Below, piece after piece: positions 1-6,770 of a DNA stretch of 8,364 bases. Numbering within the stretch: the stretch's first letter is position 1; each line of letters starts with the position of its first letter. The translations under genes were made by a program, and so were the position numbers. Under the pieces are notes generated by a model. That model saw only the letters and a list, made by a program, of their open reading frames with translations. It was not told the origin of the DNA and made no database searches. The stretch is from positions 1 through 8,364 of the forward strand of contig DIWI01000108.1 in NCBI GenBank assembly GCA_002428415.1, read 5' to 3'. This DNA comes from Clostridiaceae bacterium UBA6110 (GTDB lineage Bacteria > Bacillota > Clostridia > Clostridiales > Clostridiaceae).

Positions 1-43
1 ATACGTGGTGCCAATTCCTGCAGCAATGCTGCAAGATAAGAGG
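1..43 (+). promoter_or_regulatory. SAM-I (S-box) riboswitch, 3' part only (5' end cut by window edge)
   Basis: Positions 6-18 read GGTGCCAATTCC, the conserved 3' side of P3 and the joining region of the S-box aptamer. It is followed by a P4 hairpin (GCAGC 20-24, loop AAT, GCTGC 28-32) and the 3' strand of P1, AGATAAGAGG at 34-43. These blocks occur in the order and spacing of SAM-I aptamers, and metK lies directly downstream, a classic S-box target. SAM binding would hold 34-43 in P1 and let the downstream terminator form, lowering metK expression. The kink-turn, P2 and the 5' strand of P1 lie to the left of the window, so the full aptamer cannot be checked here. Confidence 0.9.
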
Positions 44-64
44 AACGTGCACGACACGCCTCTT
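38..64 (+). promoter_or_regulatory. Antiterminator stem of the metK S-box leader
   Basis: AAGAGG (38-43), part of the P1 3' strand, can instead pair with CCTCTT (59-64), the 5' arm of the terminator. The stem continues as CGTG (46-49) with CACG (55-58), leaving an AA bulge (44-45) and a five-base loop (50-54), for ten pairs in all. This is the expected SAM-free state: P1 is opened, the terminator arm is captured and transcription runs into metK. The pairing was read by eye; no folding energy was calculated. Confidence 0.75.
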
Positions 65-91
65 CTTTTAATGAAGAGGCTTCATTTTTTT
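58..91 (+). terminator. Riboswitch-controlled intrinsic terminator before metK
   Basis: A perfect eight-pair stem, GCCTCTTC (58-65) with GAAGAGGC (73-80), closes a seven-base loop and is followed by a T-rich run (81-91, with seven consecutive T). It ends just before the metK ribosome binding site, so termination here blocks metK. Its 5' arm also belongs to the alternative antiterminator stem, which is what makes it conditional. Confidence 0.9.
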
Positions 92-103
92 CAGGAGGTT
101 ATT

Positions 104-1279
104 ATGAAAAGACTATTCACTTCAGAATCTGTAACGGAAGGACATCCGGACAAGATATGCGACCAGATATCCGACGCGATTCTCGACAAGATACTTGAAC
201 AGGATCCTATGGCAAGAGTAGCCTGCGAGACGGCCGTAACCACAGGTATGGTGCTTGTAATGGGAGAGATAACAACAAACTGCTATGTGGACATACCGAA
301 GGTAGTCAGGAAAACTGTAACCGAAATAGGATACGTAAGGGCCAAGTACGGCTTTGATGCTGAAACATGCGCCGTCATAACATCCATAAATGAACAGTCA
401 GCAGACATAGCCATGGGTGTCGATGACGCTTTTGAGACCAGGGGACATGCTGAAAGCCTGATTGAAAAGACAGGAGCAGGAGACCAGGGGATGATGTTCG
501 GCTACGCTTCAAACGAGACAGAGGAGCTCATGCCGATGCCGATTTCCCTTGCGCAGAAGCTTGCAAGAAGGCTGTCAGAGGTAAGGAAGGACGGCACGCT
601 GTCTTACCTGAGGCCGGATGGTAAGACTCAGGTCACAGTGGAGTACGATGAAGACAAACCGGTAAGGGTGGAGGCGATTGTAGTTTCTACACAGCACAGC
701 CCTGTCGTTGAGCATGCTGAGATCGAAAGGGATGTCAGGGAGCATGTCATCAATGCTGTGATCCCGGAGCATCTTCTGGATGAGAATACAAAGTACTACA
801 TAAATCCTACAGGAAGATTCGTAATAGGAGGACCTAACGGAGATTCAGGCCTTACTGGCAGGAAGATCATAGTCGATACCTACGGCGGATACGGAAGGCA
901 TGGTGGCGGAGCCTTCTCCGGGAAGGATCCAACGAAGGTGGACAGGTCAGCAGCCTATGCCGCAAGATGGGTTGCCAAGAACCTGGTAGCTGCAGGAGTG
1001 GCTGACAGGCTTGAAGTGGAGCTGGCATATGCCATAGGGGTTGCAAAGCCGCTTTCAATAGAGGTATTCACATTCGGAACGAACAAGATACCTGATGACA
1101 GGATAATCTCCATAATCGACACGGTGTTCGACCTGAGGCCTGGTGCGATAATAAGGGACCTGGACCTGAGAAGGCCGATATACAGGCAGATAGCCGCTTA
1201 CGGACATTTCGGAAGGACTGACCTGGACCTGCCATGGGAGAGATTGGACAAGGTAGAAGAAATAAAGAAGCTTATATGA
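104..1279 (+). CDS. metK: S-adenosylmethionine synthetase (methionine adenosyltransferase)
   Basis: This cytosolic enzyme makes S-adenosylmethionine from ATP and methionine, releasing phosphate and diphosphate. The 391-residue protein is of normal length for bacterial MetK (about 380-400). Visible signatures are the N-terminal SESVTEGHPDKICDQISDA block (residues 7-25, with the methionine/ATP-binding GHPDK), the first family signature GAGDQGMMFGYA (124-135) and the glycine-rich second signature GGGAFSGKDPTKVDRSAAY (267-285), with the conserved Lys and Asp residues kept. The ATG at 104 is chosen because AGGAGG (93-98) precedes it by five bases and translation from there begins at the family's conserved N-terminus. 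The same frame is open back to position 5, but that stretch is riboswitch and terminator. Expression is predicted to fall when SAM is plentiful, through the S-box leader. It stands alone and ends at a strong hairpin. Confidence 0.98.
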   Translation: MKRLFTSESVTEGHPDKICDQISDAILDKILEQDPMARVACETAVTTGMVLVMGEITTNCYVDIPKVVRKTVTEIGYVRAKYGFDAETCAVITSINEQSADIAMGVDDAFETRGHAESLIEKTGAGDQGMMFGYASNETEELMPMPISLAQKLARRLSEVRKDGTLSYLRPDGKTQVTVEYDEDKPVRVEAIVVSTQHSPVVEHAEIERDVREHVINAVIPEHLLDENTKYYINPTGRFVIGGPNGDSGLTGRKIIVDTYGGYGRHGGGAFSGKDPTKVDRSAAYAARWVAKNLVAAGVADRLEVELAYAIGVAKPLSIEVFTFGTNKIPDDRIISIIDTVFDLRPGAIIRDLDLRRPIYRQIAAYGHFGRTDLDLPWERLDKVEEIKKLI

Positions 1280-1282
1280 GAA

Positions 1283-1332
1283 AATGGAGCAGTTCGAATT
1301 TGAACTGCTCCATTATGATTTCCATTGATTTT
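1283..1332. terminator. Hairpin between the convergent metK and DUF4153 genes, probably a two-way terminator
   Basis: A 13-pair perfect inverted repeat (1283-1295 with 1302-1314, core GGAGCAGTTC/GAACTGCTCC) closes a six-base loop. It starts four bases after the metK stop and lies about 50 bases beyond the stop of the minus-strand DUF4153 gene. On the minus strand the stem is followed by TTTTCTC. On the plus strand the T run is displaced (TTTTTT at 1326-1331). One hairpin probably ends both transcripts, with the tail better suited to the minus-strand one. Confidence 0.75.
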
Positions 1333-1366
1333 TTGTATCACTAAGTCTTTTTCAAGGATGATTCTT

Positions 1367-3100
1367 CTATTTTACTCTTACAAGTACAAAGTATGCGGCG
1401 TTATCTATCTTTATCTTGCCATCCTCATGGTTTCCGTTCATGCTTTCAAATATTATCTTCACAGAGATTTTTTCATTCTCTTCAATGAAGGTGGCGTCTT
1501 TAACTGATACCTCACCCTTGCCGGCTGATGTGCTTGAGGCATCAAACATCTTCTGGTAGTATGCCTTGAAATCAGCTTTAAGCAGTTCGCCTGTGCTGTC
1601 GCTGAAAATGAGTTCAGACGCTGCAGAATCATATTTCATTGACACGGTACCTGCTGAATACTCATTCGTCTGGTATGTGACAGCCTTTACTAAGTGCTCA
1701 TAGCCTTTTATCTCAAGGACCTGGTTTTCCATAGGTACGAAGAAATAGAAGTATTGGTCGTCCAGGTATCCTCTGTTATCATCATATGGGAATCCGAAGA
1801 CCACATTCATGTCCATGATCTTGAATCCCTCAGGAACGTATTCCATGTCGTATGTTTCCCTTGACTCGAAGAATGAGGCTATGGCACTGATTTCTCTCTT
1901 GTCAGCATCAGGGATGGATGCATTTGGGACAATTGATCCTGACTGCACCATGCCGTTTATTTCAAGGATTGATTCAAGCCTTGAATTCTGGCTCATCTCT
2001 GATACCTTGAATGCGCTGAAGGGACCGAAAACAGCTATGAGGGCTGTGAGTGTCAGGGATATCGGCAGGAAGATATTGTTGAGCTTCCTGACTGCAATGA
2101 ACCAGACCATAGCTACAAGAGCCCAAATTCCGAGTATGACGACCAGATACCTGTTTTCTGTGAAGCCGTACTGACCGATCCTAAGACCCATTGATACGAA
2201 CATCATTGCAAGTATAGGGAGGTCAGCTATAGGGAAGAAGTTGCGGAAAGCCCTGGCTACAAAATTGTCTGATACAAGTGGAGATATGAAGAAGATGACT
2301 CCGGCTGAAAGCACCGAATACCAAAGGACCAGATTTGATACAAGTCCTCTCGGCCATACGCCAGTTACGATTATCTTTATGAAGTATACGTAGAGTATGC
2401 CTGTATATATTGTTATCAGCGGAATGACGATGTACAGGAGAAGTACCTTGAGGGCTTTTGTATACTTATGTTCCTCGAAGGTCTCTTCGATTCTCGGCAG
2501 CTTGGAAAGGAACATGGAGGCTGCAAATACGAACACGACAGTAAGGAAACTGTACAGGTAGTACTTGTCCGGTATTTCTGCATCAAAAAGTGAATTGATG
2601 GTGAATATGATGGCTGAGATTCCAAAATAGAGAACCCCTGAATACAGCGCTGTGAGGAAGAACGCGTAGAAAACCTTGGTGACATACGTCTCATAATTCA
2701 GCCTTATGTTCAGCCTTTGGGTGAAGAATACGCCTATGATGAGAGAAACCAATGCAGCAGCATAGCGCATTCCGGTAACCATACCGTGGTCTTCGGTAAA
2801 CAGGAAGTAGTATGCAACGAGCAGAGCCGCTGCAAAGGCAAAAGCAAGAGCCTTGAATTGGGGCTTCCTTGATAGCAGGCCCTCGTTCAGGTGGGCTACT
2901 GAAATGGATAATGGAAGCGAAAGTCCTACAACCATGGCTATCCTGCCAAGGATTTCAGTGTCGATGTCCTTCATGTCCATTTCATTCAGTGAAATGAGTA
3001 TGACAAGCAGCACGACTGAAGCTATCAAGGTAATCGGATATCTTTCAAAGCCCGTCCTAAGGTCCTTCATTGATTTCTTGACGTTTTCTAGTATCTTCAT
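1367..3100 (-). CDS. DUF4153-family multi-spanning membrane protein
   Basis: A 577-residue membrane protein of unknown function. The first 365 residues or so contain about eleven hydrophobic spans (near residues 24-40, 53-70, 84-101, 113-128, 143-172, 183-199, 217-245, 256-276, 291-306, 318-337 and 345-362). The last 190 or so are soluble and rich in beta-type and charged sequence. Family hallmarks of DUF4153 are visible: the TGVWPRG loop after a long span (246-252), GLRIGQYGFTENRY (305-318) and FGPFSAF (358-364). ATG at 3100 is preferred because AAAGGATGTG lies six bases upstream; a GTG three codons earlier (3109) would fall inside that ribosome binding site. It lies downstream of nagA on the same strand but is separated from it by a terminator, so it may have its own promoter. 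There is no signal peptide other than the first span. The family assignment is firm; the function is not known. Confidence 0.88.
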   Translation of the reverse strand: MKILENVKKSMKDLRTGFERYPITLIASVVLLVILISLNEMDMKDIDTEILGRIAMVVGLSLPLSISVAHLNEGLLSRKPQFKALAFAFAAALLVAYYFLFTEDHGMVTGMRYAAALVSLIIGVFFTQRLNIRLNYETYVTKVFYAFFLTALYSGVLYFGISAIIFTINSLFDAEIPDKYYLYSFLTVVFVFAASMFLSKLPRIEETFEEHKYTKALKVLLLYIVIPLITIYTGILYVYFIKIIVTGVWPRGLVSNLVLWYSVLSAGVIFFISPLVSDNFVARAFRNFFPIADLPILAMMFVSMGLRIGQYGFTENRYLVVILGIWALVAMVWFIAVRKLNNIFLPISLTLTALIAVFGPFSAFKVSEMSQNSRLESILEINGMVQSGSIVPNASIPDADKREISAIASFFESRETYDMEYVPEGFKIMDMNVVFGFPYDDNRGYLDDQYFYFFVPMENQVLEIKGYEHLVKAVTYQTNEYSAGTVSMKYDSAASELIFSDSTGELLKADFKAYYQKMFDASSTSAGKGEVSVKDATFIEENEKISVKIIFESMNGNHEDGKIKIDNAAYFVLVRVK

Positions 3101-3129
3101 ATCAAGCACATCCTTTTAAGTAATTGTCC

Positions 3130-3160
3130 TACCTTGATTCTACCATACATGCTGCCTTTC
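3130..3160 (-). promoter_or_regulatory. Possible promoter of the DUF4153 gene
   Basis: The 85 bases between the nagA terminator and the DUF4153 start hold, on the minus strand, TTGTAT, a 17-base spacer and TATGGT, with TAGAAT overlapping a few bases further on. Both boxes match the sigma-A consensus only partly, and no other good candidate is visible. This call rests mainly on the need for a promoter after the terminator. Confidence 0.3.
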
Positions 3161-3179
3161 GGTGATACAATGCGGTTAC

Positions 3180-3206
3180 AGAAAGAATGCCGGCAGAGCC
3201 GGCATT
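3180..3206 (-). terminator. Intrinsic terminator after nagA
   Basis: A nine-pair perfect GC-rich stem (AATGCCGGC 3186-3194 with GCCGGCATT 3198-3206, loop AGA) starts seven bases past the nagA stop codon. Reading on the minus strand it is followed by a modest pyrimidine tail, CTTTCT. The tail is short on T, so some read-through into the DUF4153 gene is possible. Confidence 0.7.
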
Positions 3207-3213
3207 GATAAAA

Positions 3214-4341
3214 TCATTTGAATTTTCTTCCCTCTATAAAGACATGCGAGATATTGACATCCTCATCAAATACTAAAAGGTCTGCGTCGTAGCCTTCAGC
3301 AATCTTTCCCTTCCTGTCATCAGCACCACAGAACCTGGCACCGTTGAGGGAAGCCATCTTGACTACCTCATGCAGGGGAAGTGAGGTGTTTCTTGCAACA
3401 TTCCTTACTGCGGCATCCATTGTGAGTATGGAGCCTGCCAGCGAACCGTTCAAAAGCCTTGCAGCGCCATCCTTTGTCAGCACCTCCTGACCTCCGAGCC
3501 AGTATTTGCCGTCAGGCATTCCGCATGCCATCATGGCATCAGTGACGAGCATTACCTTGTCGCTTGTCTTCTGCCTGTAGGCTATCCTGAGAGATGGCCA
3601 GGATATGTGGATACCGTCTGAAATGGTCTCAGTGGTTATATCGGTATCGAAAATCGCTCCGACCGTGCCGGGACTTCTGTGGGTGAGCGGGGTCATGGCG
3701 TTGAACAGATGTGTGGAGTGGCTGCAGCCAAGTCCGATCCCCACGACTGCTTCATCATAGGTTGCGGCAGTGTGGCCGATGGATACCCTTACGCCCTTTT
3801 GCTTCAGATATGGAATGAGCTCTGAAGCACCTGGCACCTCGGGAGCCATTGTTATGCTAGTCACAAGATCCTCATAACCGTCAGTTATTGACTCGTAGGC
3901 TTCTATTGATGGTTCGAGTACGAATCCCGGGTTCTGGGCACCGATGGCTTTAGGGCTTATGAAAGGCCCTTCCAGGTGCACGCCGAGTATTGATGCTCCA
4001 ATTGGATTTTTTGCAGCTTCCTTTATGGAGCCGAGTGCTTTCCTTATCTCAGGGACACCCATGGTCATTGTGGTGGGGAGGAACGATGTGGTGCCGTGTT
4101 CAGCAATGATACCTGCGATCGTGTTTATTGATTCCACTTCTCCGTCCATGGTATCCTTGCCGCCTGCGCCATGTATGTGTATGTCTATGAAGCCCGGTGA
4201 AAGGTATTTTCCTTCTCCATTGATCACTTCATCATCTTCGATGAAAGGTCCATTTATGGAGATTATCTTTCCAGCCCTGGTCTGAAGGCTTCCTTTTTCA
4301 ATCCTGTCGGGAAATATGAGCCTGAAATTCCTGAATATCAA
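3214..4341 (-). CDS. nagA: N-acetylglucosamine-6-phosphate deacetylase
   Basis: This cytosolic amidohydrolase removes acetate from N-acetylglucosamine-6-phosphate, giving glucosamine-6-phosphate for glycolysis or wall-precursor synthesis. At 375 residues it has the usual family length. The metal and catalytic residues are all present: HIH at 55-57, VHLEGPF with E124, GHT with H190, STHLFNAM with H211, the substrate histidine in DGIH (H245) and the catalytic aspartate in VTDAM (D268). The C-terminal GKIAEGYDADLLVFD closes the small beta domain. The start is a TTG at 4341, backed by GAGGTGA (4346-4352 on the minus strand) at about the right distance; no ATG lies between the ribosome binding site and the conserved N-terminal strands. 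No nagB, PTS gene or regulator is adjacent, so it may serve cell-wall recycling or work with genes elsewhere. Confidence 0.96.
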   Translation of the reverse strand: MIFRNFRLIFPDRIEKGSLQTRAGKIISINGPFIEDDEVINGEGKYLSPGFIDIHIHGAGGKDTMDGEVESINTIAGIIAEHGTTSFLPTTMTMGVPEIRKALGSIKEAAKNPIGASILGVHLEGPFISPKAIGAQNPGFVLEPSIEAYESITDGYEDLVTSITMAPEVPGASELIPYLKQKGVRVSIGHTAATYDEAVVGIGLGCSHSTHLFNAMTPLTHRSPGTVGAIFDTDITTETISDGIHISWPSLRIAYRQKTSDKVMLVTDAMMACGMPDGKYWLGGQEVLTKDGAARLLNGSLAGSILTMDAAVRNVARNTSLPLHEVVKMASLNGARFCGADDRKGKIAEGYDADLLVFDEDVNISHVFIEGRKFK

Positions 4342-4355
4342 TTTGTCACCTCATG

Positions 4356-4376
4356 CCCGTATACGAGTGTATCGGG
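4356..4376 (-). promoter_or_regulatory. Inverted repeat in the nagA leader, possible operator
   Basis: CCCG (4356-4359) pairs with CGGG (4373-4376) and ATAC (4361-4364) with GTAT (4369-4372), leaving one unpaired base and a four-base loop. It lies between the nagA -10 box and its ribosome binding site, a common place for a repressor site. It does not resemble the GntR-type NagR site (TGGTCTAGACCA-like). It could equally be an mRNA 5' hairpin. Confidence 0.35.
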
Positions 4377-4396
4377 AAATTATTTTCATTAACATC

Positions 4397-4425
4397 ATTA
4401 TACTGGAAATTTCATCTAATTGCTT
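4397..4425 (-). promoter_or_regulatory. Probable nagA promoter
   Basis: The minus strand carries a perfect TATAAT at 4397-4402, 56 bases before the nagA start codon. The -35 region 17-18 bases upstream (around 4420-4425, AAGCAA on the minus strand) is a poor match to TTGACA, so the promoter may be weak or need an activator. Confidence 0.5.
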
Positions 4426-4427
4426 CA

Positions 4428-4456
4428 TGAATAAGTATAGATTTTGTTAACATAAT
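4428..4456 (+). promoter_or_regulatory. Possible promoter of the recD2–comFC operon
   Basis: CATAAT at 4451-4456 matches five of six -10 positions and lies 71 bases before the recD2 start. The corresponding -35 segment near 4428-4433 (TGAATA) is weak. TATAGA at 4436-4441 is an alternative -10. The rest of the 4342-4526 gap holds no further gene that I can support. Confidence 0.3.
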
Positions 4457-4526
4457 GTGTATGGGTCAAAAATGTGGAAACCTTGCAGGATATACCTTAT
4501 TATTGAAATGGAAAGAAGGTGAACTG

Positions 4527-6770
4527 ATGGAAGTGCTTGAAGGAACTGTAAGGGACATAGTGTTCCAAAATGAGGAGAATGCGTATTGTGTCCTGAGGAT
4601 AGAGGATGCCAAAAGCCTGCACACTGCGGTAGGCATATTTCCTTTCGTATCTCCGGGGCAAACCCTTAAGCTGAAGGGAGAATGGCTTAACCATGCTACC
4701 TTCGGAAAACAGTTCAAGTGTACTGAGTATGAGGAAATCCTGCCCAACTCGCTTTTGGGCATTGAAAAATATCTCGCTTCAGGTGCCATATCAGGAATTG
4801 GACCTGCAACAGCGAAGAAGCTGGTTGAGAAGTTCGGCGGCAAGATATTCGATATCATGGAAAATGAGCCTGAGAAGCTGATGGAGCTTGAGGGAATAGG
4901 AAAGAAGAAGGTCGAGATGATCTCCGCTTCGTACCAGAAGGGAAGAGAGGTCAGGAACATCATGGTGTTCATGCAGTCGTACGGCGTCACGCCAAAGCAG
5001 GCCCTCAAGATATACAGGGTGTTCGGGGCAGATTCCATCAGGAGAGTGAAGGAAAATCCATACGTGCTGTCAGAAGAGATTCCTACCATCGGATTCAAGA
5101 CAGCTGACAGGATCGCGAGGAACCTGGGAATAATGACGGATTCGCCTTTCAGGATCCAGAGCGGCATCAAGTACCTTGTGAATGAATTCTGCTCACAGGG
5201 GAATACCTGCATGCCTAAGGACATGCTTGTGGCAAAAGGAATAGAAAGCCTTGAGGTAAATGAGGACCTGATAGAGGCCAATCTTGTTCACTCGATTATG
5301 GAGAACCGACTGGTTCTCGAAAAGGTGGATGGCATAGATTCAGTGTTTACGCTGCCTTACCTCTACAGCGAGGCGTCCATAACCAAACGGATACTTGCTC
5401 TTAGCCTCCAGGGTGTCAAGGAAATGAAAGCTGATGTCGCATCTCACATCGAATGGTTTGAGAAAGCAAATGGAATAGCATTCCACGAAAAGCAGAAGGA
5501 AGCCATAGAAGGGGCTATCACAAACGGCATTGAAATCATCACAGGAGGTCCGGGAACAGGAAAGACCACTATAATCAAATGTATACTTGAGATCTTCGAG
5601 AAAGAAGGAAGGAAGGTCATAATGGGAGCTCCTACCGGAAGGGCTGCCAAGAGGATGTCAGAGGCTACAGGCAGGGAATCTAAGACAATACACAGGCTCC
5701 TTGAGCTTGGAGTATCCGACGAAGGCGAGGAAGACTTCGAGATGGAGGAAGCGTCGAGCCTTAATTGCGATGTGGTGATAATAGACGAGGCATCAATGAT
5801 AGATGTTATGCTGATGAATAATCTGCTGAAGTCGATAAGTCCCGGTACCAGGCTTATTCTGGTCGGTGATGCAGACCAGCTGCCATCGGTTGGCCCTGGA
5901 CGGGTGCTTGAGGACCTGATCGAAAGCGGGGCGTTCAAGGTGGTGAAGCTTGAATACATCTACAGGCAGGGCAAAGAGTCCTACATCACAATCAATGCCC
6001 ACAGGATAAACAGCGGTATGATGCCGTTCCTTAATGTCAAGGACAGCGACTTCTTTTTCATAGAATCTGAAGGGCCTGAGGACAGCCTGGAAAAGGTAAT
6101 TGACCTTATACTTAACAGACTTCCCGGCTTCAACAGGTCGTGGGACAGGATAAGGGACTTTCAGGTGCTTTCTCCGATGAAGAAGGGAGACCTTGGGGTC
6201 CTGAACCTGAACGAGGTTCTGCAGAATGTACTGAATTCCAAGGGGAAAAAGAACAAGTTCACTGATTTCAGGATCGGTGACAAGGTCATGCAGACAAAGA
6301 ACAACTATATGATCAAATGGACAAGGAATCCGGACCCGATATTCGAAGGTGATGGTGGTCAGGGCGTTTTCAATGGTGATATAGGATATGTGGTAAGGAT
6401 CGATGAAGAGGACGAGAAGGTTACAGTCATCTTCGATGATGAGCGATATGTGACCTACGAAAGCGGAGAGCTTGAGGAGCTGGAGCTTGCATACGCAGTC
6501 ACCATACACAAGAGCCAGGGAAGCGAATTCAAGGTAGTGGTAATTCCAGTTTTCATGGGTCCGCCTCTTCTGATGAGCAGGAACCTCATCTACACTGCCG
6601 TGACAAGGGCAAGGCAGCTGCTTGTCCTGGTCGGCTCCAAACGAGCCCTGAATTACATGGTATCGAACACCAGGACGTTTGAGAGGCACACTTCGCTGAA
6701 GTACAGGATAAAAAGCATATTGGACTACGGGCTTATGGATTCCGGAGGGGGTCAGCAAATTGACAGGTGA
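4527..6770 (+). CDS. recD2: RecD2-type SF1B DNA helicase (RecD/TraA family, YrrC-like)
   Basis: This 5'-3' DNA helicase is of the RecBC-independent RecD2 type, linked in Firmicutes and Deinococcus to repair and replication-fork handling. The 747 residues fit the family (about 715-800). In order: an N-terminal OB-like domain (1-75) with the family's opening EGTVRDIVFQNEENAY; helix-hairpin-helix motifs (SGIGPATAKKL near 89-99, LEGIGKKKVEMI near 121-132, TIGFKTADRIA near 187-197); Walker A GGPGTGKTT (340-348); APTGRAAKRM (368-377); Walker B VVIIDEAS (416-423); motif III VGDADQLPSVGPG (446-458); IYRQ (478-481); motif V TIHKSQGSEF (659-668); and motif VI TAVTRAR (690-696). ATG at 4527 follows AAGGTGA (4516-4522) and begins at the family N-terminus; an in-frame ATG at 4455 lacks a ribosome site. 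The 3' end overlaps the next gene by 11 bases, implying translational coupling. Confidence 0.96.
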   Translation: MEVLEGTVRDIVFQNEENAYCVLRIEDAKSLHTAVGIFPFVSPGQTLKLKGEWLNHATFGKQFKCTEYEEILPNSLLGIEKYLASGAISGIGPATAKKLVEKFGGKIFDIMENEPEKLMELEGIGKKKVEMISASYQKGREVRNIMVFMQSYGVTPKQALKIYRVFGADSIRRVKENPYVLSEEIPTIGFKTADRIARNLGIMTDSPFRIQSGIKYLVNEFCSQGNTCMPKDMLVAKGIESLEVNEDLIEANLVHSIMENRLVLEKVDGIDSVFTLPYLYSEASITKRILALSLQGVKEMKADVASHIEWFEKANGIAFHEKQKEAIEGAITNGIEIITGGPGTGKTTIIKCILEIFEKEGRKVIMGAPTGRAAKRMSEATGRESKTIHRLLELGVSDEGEEDFEMEEASSLNCDVVIIDEASMIDVMLMNNLLKSISPGTRLILVGDADQLPSVGPGRVLEDLIESGAFKVVKLEYIYRQGKESYITINAHRINSGMMPFLNVKDSDFFFIESEGPEDSLEKVIDLILNRLPGFNRSWDRIRDFQVLSPMKKGDLGVLNLNEVLQNVLNSKGKKNKFTDFRIGDKVMQTKNNYMIKWTRNPDPIFEGDGGQGVFNGDIGYVVRIDEEDEKVTVIFDDERYVTYESGELEELELAYAVTIHKSQGSEFKVVVIPVFMGPPLLMSRNLIYTAVTRARQLLVLVGSKRALNYMVSNTRTFERHTSLKYRIKSILDYGLMDSGGGQQIDR

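Noticed and set aside
5..103. An in-frame GTG-initiated N-terminal extension of metK
   Set aside because: The stretch is riboswitch and terminator, and the ATG at 104 has an ideal AGGAGG and begins at the conserved MetK N-terminus.
4455..4526. A 24-residue N-terminal extension of RecD2 from the ATG at 4455
   Set aside because: No ribosome binding site precedes it, it overlaps the likely promoter, and family proteins begin at the EGTVRDI-like segment.
4466..5281. A 271-codon minus-strand open frame opposite the 5' part of recD2
   Set aside because: The product is Ser/Phe/Pro-rich low-information sequence typical of an antisense shadow, and the recD2 frame here carries clear helix-hairpin-helix motifs.
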